From: Glaciecola nitratireducens FR1064
Lineage (GTDB): Bacteria > Pseudomonadota > Gammaproteobacteria > Enterobacterales > Alteromonadaceae
Length of the DNA stretch: 64,000 bases
Direction: 5' to 3'
NCBI RefSeq assembly: GCF_000226565.1
Contig: NC_016041.1
Location: 1,488,001 to 1,552,000, forward strand
Part shown: in pieces, positions 36,048 through 45,096 of the stretch
Position numbering within the stretch: the first letter of the stretch is position 1
Layout: every line of letters begins with the position of its first letter
Made by a program: the position numbers and the translations under genes
Notes under the pieces: model-generated
Told to the model about the DNA's origin: nothing
The model's database searches: none
What the model saw: only the letters and a program-made list of their open reading frames with translations

Positions 36048-37319
36048 TTATTTTTTTTCACTATATTCGCGCATTGCAGTTTCGAACTTCAAAATTTCTT
36101 TTTGATAAGGTGAAGCATTAAAAAAATTCTGTGCTTTTGCACTACTTTCACGTTTCAGAGTATTAAATATGCGAGCTGAAACATCTGCTCTGTCTCCATT
36201 AGATGTCAGTAAATGAAGATTATTTGTGACAAAAGAAGGGTCTGTGTAGGTTGCCTTTAATAAAAGCTTTTTCGTAGCTTGTTGAGCATCAATATCTGTT
36301 TGGCGACTCACCCACTTTAAAGCGGCTTCTGAGTTTGAAAAACTCCAATAGTCTATTATCTTGTCAGCACGTGCTTCCAACCGATCTGACTCTGCTCTAG
36401 TCATGTACCAATTAGCGGCATTGCTGGCGTCAGTGACTATATAAGACTGAAAAATTAGCTCCTCGGTTTTTTCTTTATTGGTTGACTCAGGCAATTCAGA
36501 AAACCAATCTAATGTTCCTTCAGGGTTAGCTCTCAACCACGCACTGAGAATAGTGCTTTTTGCACTTGAACTATCTAAATATGCCGTTTTTTCTAACAAA
36601 TTGATAAAGTCGGCTGATTCTTTTAGATTCATTGTGATTCCTGACATTGCTAAAGCAAGCTCTGTGCGATCATCAACATATTCTTGCAGAAACTGGATAG
36701 CTAAGTCGTGATTCTTCATGGCCATATTTGCAAATATGCCACTTAGAATAGGGTTGAAACGCGACGACAATTCTTCTTTGTTAACGTTGTACCAATTAAG
36801 CGCAAGTATAGGTTCTTTTTGTGCCCATTTAGACAACGCGATGTTAATGGCTCCCAGTCGAATTTGTGGGCTTGTAATATTGTTTAGCGCAAAAGTGAGG
36901 GCTTTATAAGGAGCAATTGACGCATAACGGTCTAAATAGAGCGACAAAGTAAATGAGAATTCAGGGTCATTAGCGTAAGCTCTTAAGTATTCTAAATCAG
37001 AAAGTAGATCTTCTTCACTCATGTTTGTGATCAAATTGTATGCGAACGCAATAGACGCAAAATCTTGGTCGTATACGCCCTTGAACATACTGATAACTTG
37101 CTGAAGTGTGCTTTGTTTTGCTTCTAGCTTCTGCTCAGTAGCAGCTATAATGATTGTTGGCTCATTGGATACAGCAGTTTCTTGAGTAGGAGTAACAGGT
37201 GACCTAGCCTCGACTTCTTCGCTATGTTCTGCATGTGATGATGGCTTATGCCAGTGAGAACCGACAAAAAAAGCTAGACCTAATGTACATAACCACGAAA
37301 CGGCAATAAAAATTTTCAA
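36048..37319 (-). CDS. Membrane-anchored helical-repeat protein
   Basis: The 423-residue protein starts with one membrane helix (MKIFIAVSWLCTLGLAFFVG) and an acidic/His/Pro linker, so most of it should face the periplasm. From about residue 70 it is an all-helical repeat array. A motif of roughly ALxW recurs (PILALNWYN, EGTLDWFSE, NAANWYMTR, EAALKWVSR), spaced like short helical-hairpin repeats. I do not know the family by name. Such arrays usually mediate protein contacts. It is probably transcribed alone. Confidence 0.7.
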   Translation of the reverse strand: MKIFIAVSWLCTLGLAFFVGSHWHKPSSHAEHSEEVEARSPVTPTQETAVSNEPTIIIAATEQKLEAKQSTLQQVISMFKGVYDQDFASIAFAYNLITNMSEEDLLSDLEYLRAYANDPEFSFTLSLYLDRYASIAPYKALTFALNNITSPQIRLGAINIALSKWAQKEPILALNWYNVNKEELSSRFNPILSGIFANMAMKNHDLAIQFLQEYVDDRTELALAMSGITMNLKESADFINLLEKTAYLDSSSAKSTILSAWLRANPEGTLDWFSELPESTNKEKTEELIFQSYIVTDASNAANWYMTRAESDRLEARADKIIDYWSFSNSEAALKWVSRQTDIDAQQATKKLLLKATYTDPSFVTNNLHLLTSNGDRADVSARIFNTLKRESSAKAQNFFNASPYQKEILKFETAMREYSEKK

Positions 37320-37630
37320 TTTCTTAATTCCTTTAAAACTACATTCCTAAGAAAACATATACTGCGCCGGCGATGCCAACAATATATTACGTGCCTCGAT
37401 AGAGACAAAAAACTATTCTGAGTTTGCTATCTTGTCAAAACTATAGAATAGCGACTGAACTTAGATAAGCCAGTGACGCGGTAACGTTCGCAAATCTCTA
37501 ATGACGCAGAATATGATACTTTTATTAGACGTCCAAACTTATCTTTATAAGATTGGCATTTTTAATCCCTCGCAAAATTGAGGCTGAGCTCGCAGTAAGA
37601 CTATATATTTTGTAAGCTTTTTAGTATTTC
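37320..37630. other. Intergenic region
   Basis: This 311-base A+T-rich gap lies between two minus-strand genes. A TTGACA (minus strand, 37433-37438) could be a -35 for the helical-repeat gene, but the -10 is poor. Nothing else is supported. Confidence 0.4.
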
Positions 37631-37996
37631 TTATTGCTGATTAGTCCTCTCTTTGAGCATAGATTCTAATACAACCCTAGACCAACTTTTCACGTTTTCT
37701 ATATCAAGTTTGGAAGCGCTGTTGTCAAAATAAACTAGAATTGGATAACCACCGTTGGGGCAGTACGATGTTGGTTCAAATCCGCCATACATCAAGCCAA
37801 GACCTGCAATGCTTTTGCCTGAATCACCGGTCACCCAGTAGCTGACTCTATTGTTGAACCCCTTATTGAAAATTTCTCTTCCCACAATGGCAGCCTCTTC
37901 TTGGGAATCGAAACAAGGACTGTTATAAAGTACGTTTGGGGTTGATGAGCAGGAAACGAGAAGAGTACAAACACAAATTATCAAAAAATATTTCAC
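37631..37996 (-). CDS. Small lipoprotein of unknown function
   Basis: The 121-residue protein has a lipoprotein signal (LLVSC, Cys16), then PCFDSQEEAAIVGREIFNKG and GLGLMYGGFEPTSYCPNGGYPILVYFD, which suggests a small alpha/beta domain with a possible disulfide. AGGAGG upstream is a strong ribosome site. The family is not recognised. It should sit in a membrane facing the periplasm. Confidence 0.72.
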   Translation of the reverse strand: MKYFLIICVCTLLVSCSSTPNVLYNSPCFDSQEEAAIVGREIFNKGFNNRVSYWVTGDSGKSIAGLGLMYGGFEPTSYCPNGGYPILVYFDNSASKLDIENVKSWSRVVLESMLKERTNQQ

Positions 37997-38037
37997 ACGG
38001 TCCTCCTTGAAATGTAACCTTAATTATCGGGTAAATA

Positions 38038-38349
38038 TCATTTGCTTAATAAAATTGATTGAACAGGAGGCAATCCTCTCAATATGCGATCTTCGTCTGT
38101 AATTGAGTTATTTTGCAAATAAACTCTGGTGTAAATTGACGGCTTTCTTCTTAGGTGCCGGCAGTCATCGCTTCTTTTAGCATCATCAAAATATTGTCTA
38201 AATTTTTTGTACAGCGTTGAATCGCGTACGGCGGTAATTGCCGTATTGAAGCCCAGCTCTGCTGGGTTAGAAGGCGATAACCAGATCATACCAGCCATAC
38301 CCATCCTCGATAAATCCATGGAGCACTTGATGTCAACTCTGCCACTAAA
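38038..38349 (-). pseudogene. C-terminal fragment of a periplasmic binding protein-like gene
   Basis: The frame opens after a TGA at about 38350 and reads SGRVDIKCSMDLSR, then GMIWLSPSNPAELGFNTAI, then TLYKKFRQYFDDAKR. This is like the last third of an SBP_bac_3-type protein (GRVD element, then the terminal helices). There is no signal peptide and no good ribosome site for the internal ATG at 38319. It is most simply the remnant of a gene that has lost its front. A functional 93-residue protein cannot be excluded. Confidence 0.5.
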
Positions 38350-38395
38350 TCAAACAAAGTTTAGTACCCTTATCTTTATTGAAACATAGTACCCA

Positions 38396-38525
38396 CTAGC
38401 CCATCACATCCCAAGCTTTCATGTTATTGGAATTTTGCTTATAAAATTCAACGGCGGCAGATTCATTTATATCATCGAAATGCTGCCCATTAGGTGCTGG
38501 CTCTTTAAGATTAACGCGATATGCA
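38396..38525 (-). pseudogene. Second short gene fragment
   Basis: Immediately after the DPP-IV stop, a different frame on the same strand reads RVNLKEPAPNGQHFDDINE, then EFYKQNSNNMKAWDVMG, and stops at 38396. It looks protein-like but has no start codon outside the peptidase gene. It is probably the tail of another lost gene. The parent family is not recognised. Confidence 0.35.
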
Positions 38526-40871
38526 TCACTTATTCTTTAAGTGCTCAATGAAATAATTACTTTGCATAGTGTGCAGATGCAAAGAGGTACCGTCTCCTTC
38601 GACGATCCCATGTCGACGATTAGGGTATGCCATAAAATCAAACTGGCGATTATGTTTAACTAGCTCATTGATAAGTCTTTCTGCGCCTTGGTAATGCACA
38701 TTGTCGTCTCCGGTGCCGTGCACAAGCAACAACTTGCCCTGCAGATTCTTAGCATGGGTTATGGGCGATGCTTCAATATAGTTTGCTTCATAATCTTCGA
38801 TCAATCCGGAGTAGCGCTCTTGGTAAATAGAGTCATAGAGTCGCTGATCAGGCACGGGCGCCCGTGAGACACCCACATGGAATTGCTCAGGATAGCGAAA
38901 TAGCAAATTCAGTGTCATAGAGCCGCCACCAGAATGTCCCCACACTCCAGCTCTATTGCAGTCGATATAAGGCCATTTTTTGCAAATTTCTTGCAACGCG
39001 TCAGATTGATCGCGCGCACCAAGTGGGCCAATATTGCCGTATACAGAGCGGCGCCAGTCTCTACCTTTTGGCGAAGGTGTACCGCGATTGTCAACCGAGC
39101 TAACAATAAAGCCCTGTTGGGTCATCATCATGTGCCACATTGTATTTCGAAGCCACATATCACGCACTATCTGGGCGGCCGGCTCACCATAAACAAAGTT
39201 AATAATGGGGTGTTTTTTGCTCGTGTCCATATTAGGCGGACGCATGATATAACCGTCCAAACTTAGGCCATCTTGGCTATTCACGCTATAAAATTCATAA
39301 TCGCCCTTGGCAAGTTGCGCAATCTTTTCAACCAGCTCTGCGTTGTCCTCAAGTACGTTATGCGCTTTGTGATCAGGCAATGAAATCAGTGTATAAACAG
39401 GTGGTTGTAAAAAACTAGAGTGCGTATGAATTGCCCATTTTGAATCCGCTGATACATCGTAGCTATTAGTGCCGCTCAATGCGTCGGGAGTGATACGCGT
39501 CATGTCACTGCTGCCATCTAAGTTCGTTCTGTATAAATAGCGCTGTGTCGGATTTTTGGGTGAGGCAATAAAATACAGCCAGTTATTCGCCTCATCCTTT
39601 GACACAAACTCGGTTACATCAAAGTCACCTGGAGTTAGATCAAGCATGCTTTTGCCGTCACGAGCAACTTTATAAATGTGCTTCCAGCCATTACGCTCAC
39701 TCAGCCATAAAAACTCATCTGAATTTTTAAGCCAAATAGGGTCCTCTAGATATTCGATGTAAGTCTCTTCCTGCTCAATAAATACTTTCTCAATATCGCC
39801 GGTGTTCACGTCTGCATAAAAAATCGTATTGTTGTCTTGTTTGCGGTTCATCTGCTGGATCAGCACCTGATTTTGGCCTTGCACCCAGCTCATTCGCGGC
39901 ACATACATATCTTTAGCGATGCCCGGCAGCTCAATCCAACGTGTTTCTGAATTGGCAATAGACACAACACCAATGCGTGCCGCAGAATTTTCTTCCCCCA
40001 CTTTTGGATAGGGAATAGCGGTAATGGTGGGATAAAGCGTATCAGTGTTGTTTATAATATAGAAATCTTGCGCGGCGCTGGTATCAAGCTGCCAGTAAGC
40101 GATGCGTTGGCTGTCTGGGCCCCATCGAAAACCATCCTGGATACTGAATTCTTCTTCATAGGCCCAGTCGAATAAGCCGTTAATGGTGTTATCAGATGCG
40201 TCGTTAGTCAGTGCGGTAATGGCTTTGCTTTGTAAATCTTGCACATAAATATTATTGAGGTAGACATAAGCAAACTTTTTGCTGTCGGGGGAGAACTTAC
40301 CAAACATCATTTGACTTGTTTGATAACTATTTTCGCCAAGCTTCGATAGTGCGCCATCTTCTATATTTAGCACCCAGTATTCGCCACGGGTTTTGTCTCG
40401 CCAAACGTATTCAGCATTGGTATATATTAATAATTGGCTTTGGTCTTTTGACCATTGGTAATCGTCCACCACCAACGCTTTATCGCTGCCCGCTGGCGTT
40501 AACTGAGCGAGGCTAATTAAAATGCTGCGTTCTAATGTGGCAGGATCATATTGGACAATTTCTTCATAAACTTTAATGTCGTCGCCATTTTGGTCTTTTT
40601 CAAGCTCAGCATCTTCAAAACCCTCGGCTGTTTCCAGTGCGGTAAATTTTGAGCCTTCTTTATCCCAGCGGATAGCACCTGGTCGCTCTGCTCTATATTC
40701 ATAGTCTTGATAAAGCATTTCATTTGTTAGCATAACTCCGGATGGTGCAGTAGACATTTTTTCACTCGCGTTAGTTTGCTCAGATAATGGTTTTTGAGGG
40801 GAACATGCACTCATCGCAAATATGAGTACCATGGAGCTACAGGACAATTTAAACCGTTTGGATAAATACAT
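38526..40871 (-). CDS. Dipeptidyl-peptidase IV family serine peptidase (S9B), lipoprotein
   Basis: The 781-residue enzyme has a lipoprotein signal (MSAC lipobox near residue 23), an N-terminal beta-propeller (DPP-IV N domain, about 100-500) and a C-terminal alpha/beta-hydrolase domain. The triad is visible: Ser647 in GHSGGG, Asp722/723 in GTGDDNVH and His754 in RRHGI. FDWAYEEEFSIQDGF is the Glu-containing propeller element that binds the substrate N-terminus. It should remove dipeptides (X-Pro type) from peptides at the cell envelope. It is a single gene divergent from the membrane/Xre pair across a 347-base gap. Confidence 0.95.
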   Translation of the reverse strand: MYLSKRFKLSCSSMVLIFAMSACSPQKPLSEQTNASEKMSTAPSGVMLTNEMLYQDYEYRAERPGAIRWDKEGSKFTALETAEGFEDAELEKDQNGDDIKVYEEIVQYDPATLERSILISLAQLTPAGSDKALVVDDYQWSKDQSQLLIYTNAEYVWRDKTRGEYWVLNIEDGALSKLGENSYQTSQMMFGKFSPDSKKFAYVYLNNIYVQDLQSKAITALTNDASDNTINGLFDWAYEEEFSIQDGFRWGPDSQRIAYWQLDTSAAQDFYIINNTDTLYPTITAIPYPKVGEENSAARIGVVSIANSETRWIELPGIAKDMYVPRMSWVQGQNQVLIQQMNRKQDNNTIFYADVNTGDIEKVFIEQEETYIEYLEDPIWLKNSDEFLWLSERNGWKHIYKVARDGKSMLDLTPGDFDVTEFVSKDEANNWLYFIASPKNPTQRYLYRTNLDGSSDMTRITPDALSGTNSYDVSADSKWAIHTHSSFLQPPVYTLISLPDHKAHNVLEDNAELVEKIAQLAKGDYEFYSVNSQDGLSLDGYIMRPPNMDTSKKHPIINFVYGEPAAQIVRDMWLRNTMWHMMMTQQGFIVSSVDNRGTPSPKGRDWRRSVYGNIGPLGARDQSDALQEICKKWPYIDCNRAGVWGHSGGGSMTLNLLFRYPEQFHVGVSRAPVPDQRLYDSIYQERYSGLIEDYEANYIEASPITHAKNLQGKLLLVHGTGDDNVHYQGAERLINELVKHNRQFDFMAYPNRRHGIVEGDGTSLHLHTMQSNYFIEHLKNK

Positions 40872-41218
40872 TTTGATACATCCTTTGTATACCTTTATTT
40901 AAAATCATCGTGTCTGATTCTTTTCAAAAAGTAAACATTTTCTTGGTACACATAACGCCGCAACAAACAGCCAAGTAGCAGTTGGCTTGAATGTCAATCG
41001 AAGCGCAATCGCGTAAACTGTTCCGTGTTCGTTATTACAGAAAAAGACCTTTGGAGCAACACGGACAACAATCCATAATTCGCTTAAAGCACAAGTAGAA
41101 CAATAATAATTAGGGTAAATGGCGCCTTATTATCTAATTCAATGTTAAAAATATTTTACACGAAGTTTAATTTAATTTACTCTGGGTTCGGATTTGTTAA
41201 CTTTAATAGAGAACATCG
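40872..41218. other. Divergent intergenic region
   Basis: This 347-base region must hold promoters for the peptidase (minus) and the membrane-protein gene (plus). The plus side is very A+T-rich just before 41219. I see no palindrome or repeat strong enough to call. Confidence 0.4.
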
Positions 41219-41701
41219 ATGAACATGACATTTAAAGAAAAGAGCACCTGGCTTTCCCTTTTTGTAACGCTATTGATTTTTGGTAACTACGCGATTTCAG
41301 TTTTCACAATGGATCCCAGTATGCTCAACCCTGAAGAGATGATTGAACTCGCTATGGACAACTTGAGTTCAGCTGTGTTGTATATGATTATTATTGAAGT
41401 TATCTTTCAGTCACTCATTGCTGCAGCTAGTCGCAACAAAACTGAGCTCGAAGGGGATGAACGCGATAGAACAATTTCTCTAACTTCTAATAACTCTGGC
41501 TACTATGTGCTAAGTATCGGTGTTGTTATTACAATTGGTCAGTTAATTTTACCGCATGCGTTCGGGATTGGAGCGTTTGTCGAAGAGCGTACTAGCATAA
41601 TCCCTTTGTTTGAGATGCACATGTTGTTATTTAGTCTAATTCTTTCTGAAATCGTGCGCTTTGCACACCAAATCTATCTGTATAGAAAGGATGCGGTATA
41701 A
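41219..41701 (+). CDS. Four-helix inner-membrane protein paired with an Xre regulator
   Basis: The 160-residue protein has four likely membrane helices (about residues 10-30, 54-73, 95-115 and 126-146). A charged cytoplasmic loop ELEGDERDRTISL lies between helices 2 and 3. That loop and the layout resemble small membrane proteins that sit beside Xre-type regulators in many bacteria (DUF2178-like). It is followed after 2 bases by the regulator gene, so the two form an operon. The function is unknown; a membrane-stress or antimicrobial-sensing pair is a guess. Confidence 0.75.
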   Translation: MNMTFKEKSTWLSLFVTLLIFGNYAISVFTMDPSMLNPEEMIELAMDNLSSAVLYMIIIEVIFQSLIAAASRNKTELEGDERDRTISLTSNNSGYYVLSIGVVITIGQLILPHAFGIGAFVEERTSIIPLFEMHMLLFSLILSEIVRFAHQIYLYRKDAV

Positions 41702-41703
41702 AA

Positions 41704-41928
41704 ATGGCTTCGGCGAATAAAATTAATAGTAGGGTTCGCGAGTGTCGTTTCTTTGCGAATGAAATGACACAACAAGAATTGGCTGAACGCGTAGGGGTGA
41801 CTCGTCAAACTATCATGGCAATAGAAAAAGGAAAATACAGCCCTTCACTTGAAGTCGCATTTAAAATTGCATTAGTGTTTAATAAACCTTTAGAAGATGT
41901 GTTCACTTATGAACCTAATGTTGAATAA
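41704..41928 (+). CDS. Small Xre-family HTH regulator
   Basis: The 74-residue protein is almost only a helix-turn-helix: MTQQELAERVGVTRQTIMAIEKGKYSPSLEV (residues 18-48, cut here), then the family tail AFKIALVFNKPLEDVF. It belongs to the compact YozG-like Xre group that usually regulates a neighbouring membrane protein gene. It starts 2 bases after the upstream stop. It probably autoregulates the pair. Confidence 0.88.
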   Translation: MASANKINSRVRECRFFANEMTQQELAERVGVTRQTIMAIEKGKYSPSLEVAFKIALVFNKPLEDVFTYEPNVE

Positions 41929-42028
41929 GTTATTTATTTTAAAATTTTGCTAATGAAAAGCTTTAAAAATATACGTTAGCGACAAAAAGTAGTGAACAAA
42001 AAGTAACAAATAAAAATGAAGAAAAATA

Positions 42029-43561
42029 ATGACAAATAGTACTGAAAAATCTTCGAAAGAATTACAAGCAAGGCTTGCCAAAACGCAGGATCATGCTCGT
42101 TTAACGCAAGCAGAAAAGCGACAAGCGAAAGGGTTTAATACTGCGCGTGAAAACATTGAAAAGTTATGCTCTGGCAAATTGTTTCGAGAATATGGCCAAG
42201 TAGCTGTCGCAGCGCAACGCCAGCGCCGTAACTATGAAGAACTGCAAACAGAAACAGCCGCTGATGGTGTTATTACGGGTATTGCTCCTATTAATAATGA
42301 GTGTATTACGCTGAATCCGCACGCAAATATCAGCTCACATGACACCGTGCTTATCGTCAACGATTATTCTGTATTAGCAGGTACGCAAGGTTATTTTCAT
42401 CATTTAAAGCTCGATCGAATAATTGAGGTGGCGCTGAATAAGCAACTTCCTATCATTATGTTGACAGAAGGCGGCGGAGGTCGTCCTGGTGATACCGACA
42501 TAACGACTATCAATTCCGGTTTACAGTGCACTACCTTCAGCCGTTGGGCAGGTCTTACTGGCAAGGTCCCTCGTATCGCTGTCAACAATGGCTACTGTTT
42601 TGCTGGCAACGCTGCGCTGTTTGGCGCCGCTGATATCACGATCGCCACAGCATCGTCTTTTATTGGCATGGCGGGCCCCGCCATGATTGAGGGTGGTGGT
42701 TTGGGTAAGTTTAACCCAACAGACATCGGTCCAATTGATACACAGGCTAAAAACGGCGTGGTGGATATTGTTGTACGAGATGAAAGTCACGCAATTGAAA
42801 TAGCAAAAACCTGCTTAGGTTTCTTCCAAGGTTGTCATACCGATTGGGAGGCTCCCATTGATAGCGCGCTCGATTGCGTTCTACCGGACGATAGACGCTA
42901 TGTTTACGACATGCATAAGGTTATATCCGGCATCGTAGATATAAATTCCTTCGTAGAAATTGGAAAGCAGTATGGCTCCGCTATTATTCTGGGCTTTGCT
43001 AGAATTGAAGGCAAACCCATTGGATTAATTGCCAGTAACTGTAAAGTTCTAGGGGGAGCAATTGACGTGGATGCGGCGAAAAAATTGAATCGCTTTATGA
43101 AGTTATGCGATCTATTTGCTATTCCTATTGTTTCTTTGTGTGATACCCCTGGTTTTATGGTGGGGCCTGAGCATGAAAAAAATGGCGCCGTTCGGTATTT
43201 AAGTGAACTATTTGCAACGGGTGCCAATTTGTCGATTGATTTTGTCGCTGTTGTTATCCGTAAATGTTACGGCTTAGGCGCTCAAGCTATGCTGGCTGGT
43301 AGTACATCTAAGCCAAGCTACATGCTTTCATGGCCAACTGGCGAATTCGGTGCAATGGGGCTTGAAGGTGCCATTAAACTTGGTTTTAAAAAAGAGTTGG
43401 AAAAGCAAACAGAGCCTACTAAACGTCAAGCACTGTTCGATAAACTGCTTGCTCAGCAGTACGAAAAAGGGAAGGCGCTCGAAGTGGCTACAGTGCTGGA
43501 GATTGATGCGGTAATTGAGCCGCGGGACACTCGAGAAATAGTGCTTGCAGCCCTTAAGTAA
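42029..43561 (+). CDS. Stand-alone acyl-CoA carboxylase carboxyltransferase (PccB/AccD-like)
   Basis: The 510-residue protein is a crotonase-fold carboxyltransferase with both halves. The N half has GVITGIAP, TEGGGGRPGD and GPAMIEGGGLG; the C half has FARIEGKPIGLIASN, LCDTPGFMVGPEHEKNG and IRKCYGLGAQAMLAG. These are oxyanion and CoA-binding regions typical of propionyl-, methylcrotonyl- and geranyl-CoA carboxylase beta subunits. No biotin carboxylase or biotin carrier gene is adjacent, which is unusual for this class. The ribosome site is weak. The substrate cannot be told. It starts 100 bases after the Xre gene and is probably independent. Confidence 0.88.
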   Translation: MTNSTEKSSKELQARLAKTQDHARLTQAEKRQAKGFNTARENIEKLCSGKLFREYGQVAVAAQRQRRNYEELQTETAADGVITGIAPINNECITLNPHANISSHDTVLIVNDYSVLAGTQGYFHHLKLDRIIEVALNKQLPIIMLTEGGGGRPGDTDITTINSGLQCTTFSRWAGLTGKVPRIAVNNGYCFAGNAALFGAADITIATASSFIGMAGPAMIEGGGLGKFNPTDIGPIDTQAKNGVVDIVVRDESHAIEIAKTCLGFFQGCHTDWEAPIDSALDCVLPDDRRYVYDMHKVISGIVDINSFVEIGKQYGSAIILGFARIEGKPIGLIASNCKVLGGAIDVDAAKKLNRFMKLCDLFAIPIVSLCDTPGFMVGPEHEKNGAVRYLSELFATGANLSIDFVAVVIRKCYGLGAQAMLAGSTSKPSYMLSWPTGEFGAMGLEGAIKLGFKKELEKQTEPTKRQALFDKLLAQQYEKGKALEVATVLEIDAVIEPRDTREIVLAALK

Positions 43562-43645
43562 TAAATACGTGACGACCTAATTGAAACCCTTTTGACCTAA
43601 TCATTCTATAGCTAGTAAGGGTAAACTAGAAGTATGCGCGTCTTA

Positions 43646-44269
43646 TTAATTTAAGATAAAGGCTTCCAACTGAGGCTTCAGTAAAGCCGTTATCATCGGT
43701 TGTGCTTCTGCAGTAGGATGAATGCCGTCGTTTTGCATTAGCTCTTTATTCAGAGCAATCTCTTCTAAAAAAAACGGAATCAAAGGAATGTCATTTTCTC
43801 GAGCAACATCCTTGAACACCTGCGTAAACATTTCTGTGTACCTTCTTCCGTAGTTTGTCGGTATTTGCATTTCTTGTAGCATCACTTCAACATTATTTTG
43901 TTTTGCTAATTGAACCATTTTCTCAATATTGACTCTTATTTTACTTGGGTTATGCCCCTGCAAGGCGTCGTTCCCACCCAATTCAATTAATAAGTGAGTT
44001 GGTTTGTGCAGGTCCAATAGTCGTGGTAGGCGTGATAATCCGCCGTCAGTAGTGTCACCGCTTATTGCGCCATTAACGACAGCAATTGATTTGTCCTCGC
44101 TTTCCCATGCATTTTGTAACAAATAAACCCAACCTTGCTGTTGTGTTAGTCCATATGCTGCACTTAAGCTATCTCCAAGCACCAACAGCTTGTGTTCTTG
44201 TAATTCTTGCTGATCTGAATAGCTATAAAAAGGGAATAAAAGACATACAAGTAGTACGGCGCGGATCAT
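43646..44269 (-). CDS. tesA: TesA-type periplasmic esterase/thioesterase (SGNH)
   Basis: The product has a signal peptide and an SGNH hydrolase fold: GDSLSAAYGL with nucleophile Ser34, GGNDAL and DGIHPTAEAQ with the catalytic Asp and His. It matches E. coli TesA (thioesterase I/lysophospholipase L1). I start it at ATG 44269 (207 residues), which begins the signal peptide; a 38-residue upstream extension would read into the divergent region. It is divergent from ybbA, exactly as in E. coli. Confidence 0.92.
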   Translation of the reverse strand: MIRAVLLVCLLFPFYSYSDQQELQEHKLLVLGDSLSAAYGLTQQQGWVYLLQNAWESEDKSIAVVNGAISGDTTDGGLSRLPRLLDLHKPTHLLIELGGNDALQGHNPSKIRVNIEKMVQLAKQNNVEVMLQEMQIPTNYGRRYTEMFTQVFKDVARENDIPLIPFFLEEIALNKELMQNDGIHPTAEAQPMITALLKPQLEAFILN

Positions 44270-44384
44270 TTTTGATGCAATCACGTTGTGATATGAGACA
44301 GTTGAGCCCCATACATTAACTAGCGACTGATTTTTTGTGCGCTTTATAGAATTAATTTTTACGGAATTTGAAAAAGAAAACACT

Positions 44385-45095
44385 ATGACAACAGCTCCTG
44401 CAATGATTGAAACGAAAAGTGTGATAAAGAAAGTGAATACGAGTGAAGGCGAGTTACAGATCCTTCAACCCATCAGCTTTACAGTAAAACCAGGTGAATC
44501 TGTCGCCATTATAGGCGCATCGGGTTCAGGTAAGTCAACTCTTCTTGGTTTGTTAGCAGGTTTAGACGAAGTGTCTGGTGGACATATTATGATAGATGGC
44601 GAAGCACTGCATGCAATGGATGAAGAGCAGCGCGCTCGACTTCGTGGTGAAAAAGTTGGCTTTATTTTTCAGAGTTTTATGCTGGTGCAGAGTTTAACAG
44701 CACTCGAGAACGTCATGCTACCTGCCGAAATTGCAGGACTCTCAGATCCTAAGAAGCGGGCTCAAAAAATCCTCGATCAGGTAGGTCTTGATCATCGAGC
44801 CAACCACTTCCCCAATCAATTATCGGGAGGTGAGCAGCAGCGTGTAGCCATCGCTAGAGCATTTATAACGAACCCAAAGATTTTATTTGCCGACGAGCCG
44901 ACAGGAAACCTTGATTCTACCAATTCGCTGAAAGTAGAAAATCTGTTGTTTGATTTAAACAAAGAATCCAACACGACTTTAGTTTTGGTAACCCACGACG
45001 ATGAACTTGCGCAACGTTGTCAACGTCAGTTGCGCATGCACGCCGGTGAACTTACTGAGCAAACTCAGCCGCTTAAAGTTGTTTCTGGAGAGTAG
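44385..45095 (+). CDS. ybbA: YbbA, ABC transporter ATPase
   Basis: This is an ABC ATPase of the LolD/MacB-type group, with Walker A GASGSGKST, signature LSGGEQQR and Walker B ILFADEPTGNLD. ATG 44385 is preferred over an in-frame ATG at 44337, since the longer form adds residues that fit nothing and lies in the divergent promoter (236 residues). It works with the permease encoded next. The pair's substrate is not established in E. coli; a role in lipid or cell-envelope processes is often proposed. Confidence 0.93.
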   Translation: MTTAPAMIETKSVIKKVNTSEGELQILQPISFTVKPGESVAIIGASGSGKSTLLGLLAGLDEVSGGHIMIDGEALHAMDEEQRARLRGEKVGFIFQSFMLVQSLTALENVMLPAEIAGLSDPKKRAQKILDQVGLDHRANHFPNQLSGGEQQRVAIARAFITNPKILFADEPTGNLDSTNSLKVENLLFDLNKESNTTLVLVTHDDELAQRCQRQLRMHAGELTEQTQPLKVVSGE

Positions 45096-45096
45096 G

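Noticed and set aside
45001-45096. Longer ybbP frame starting inside ybbA
   Set aside because: The extra 32 residues are out-of-frame ybbA sequence; the AGTAGGATG at 45091-45099 marks the true start.
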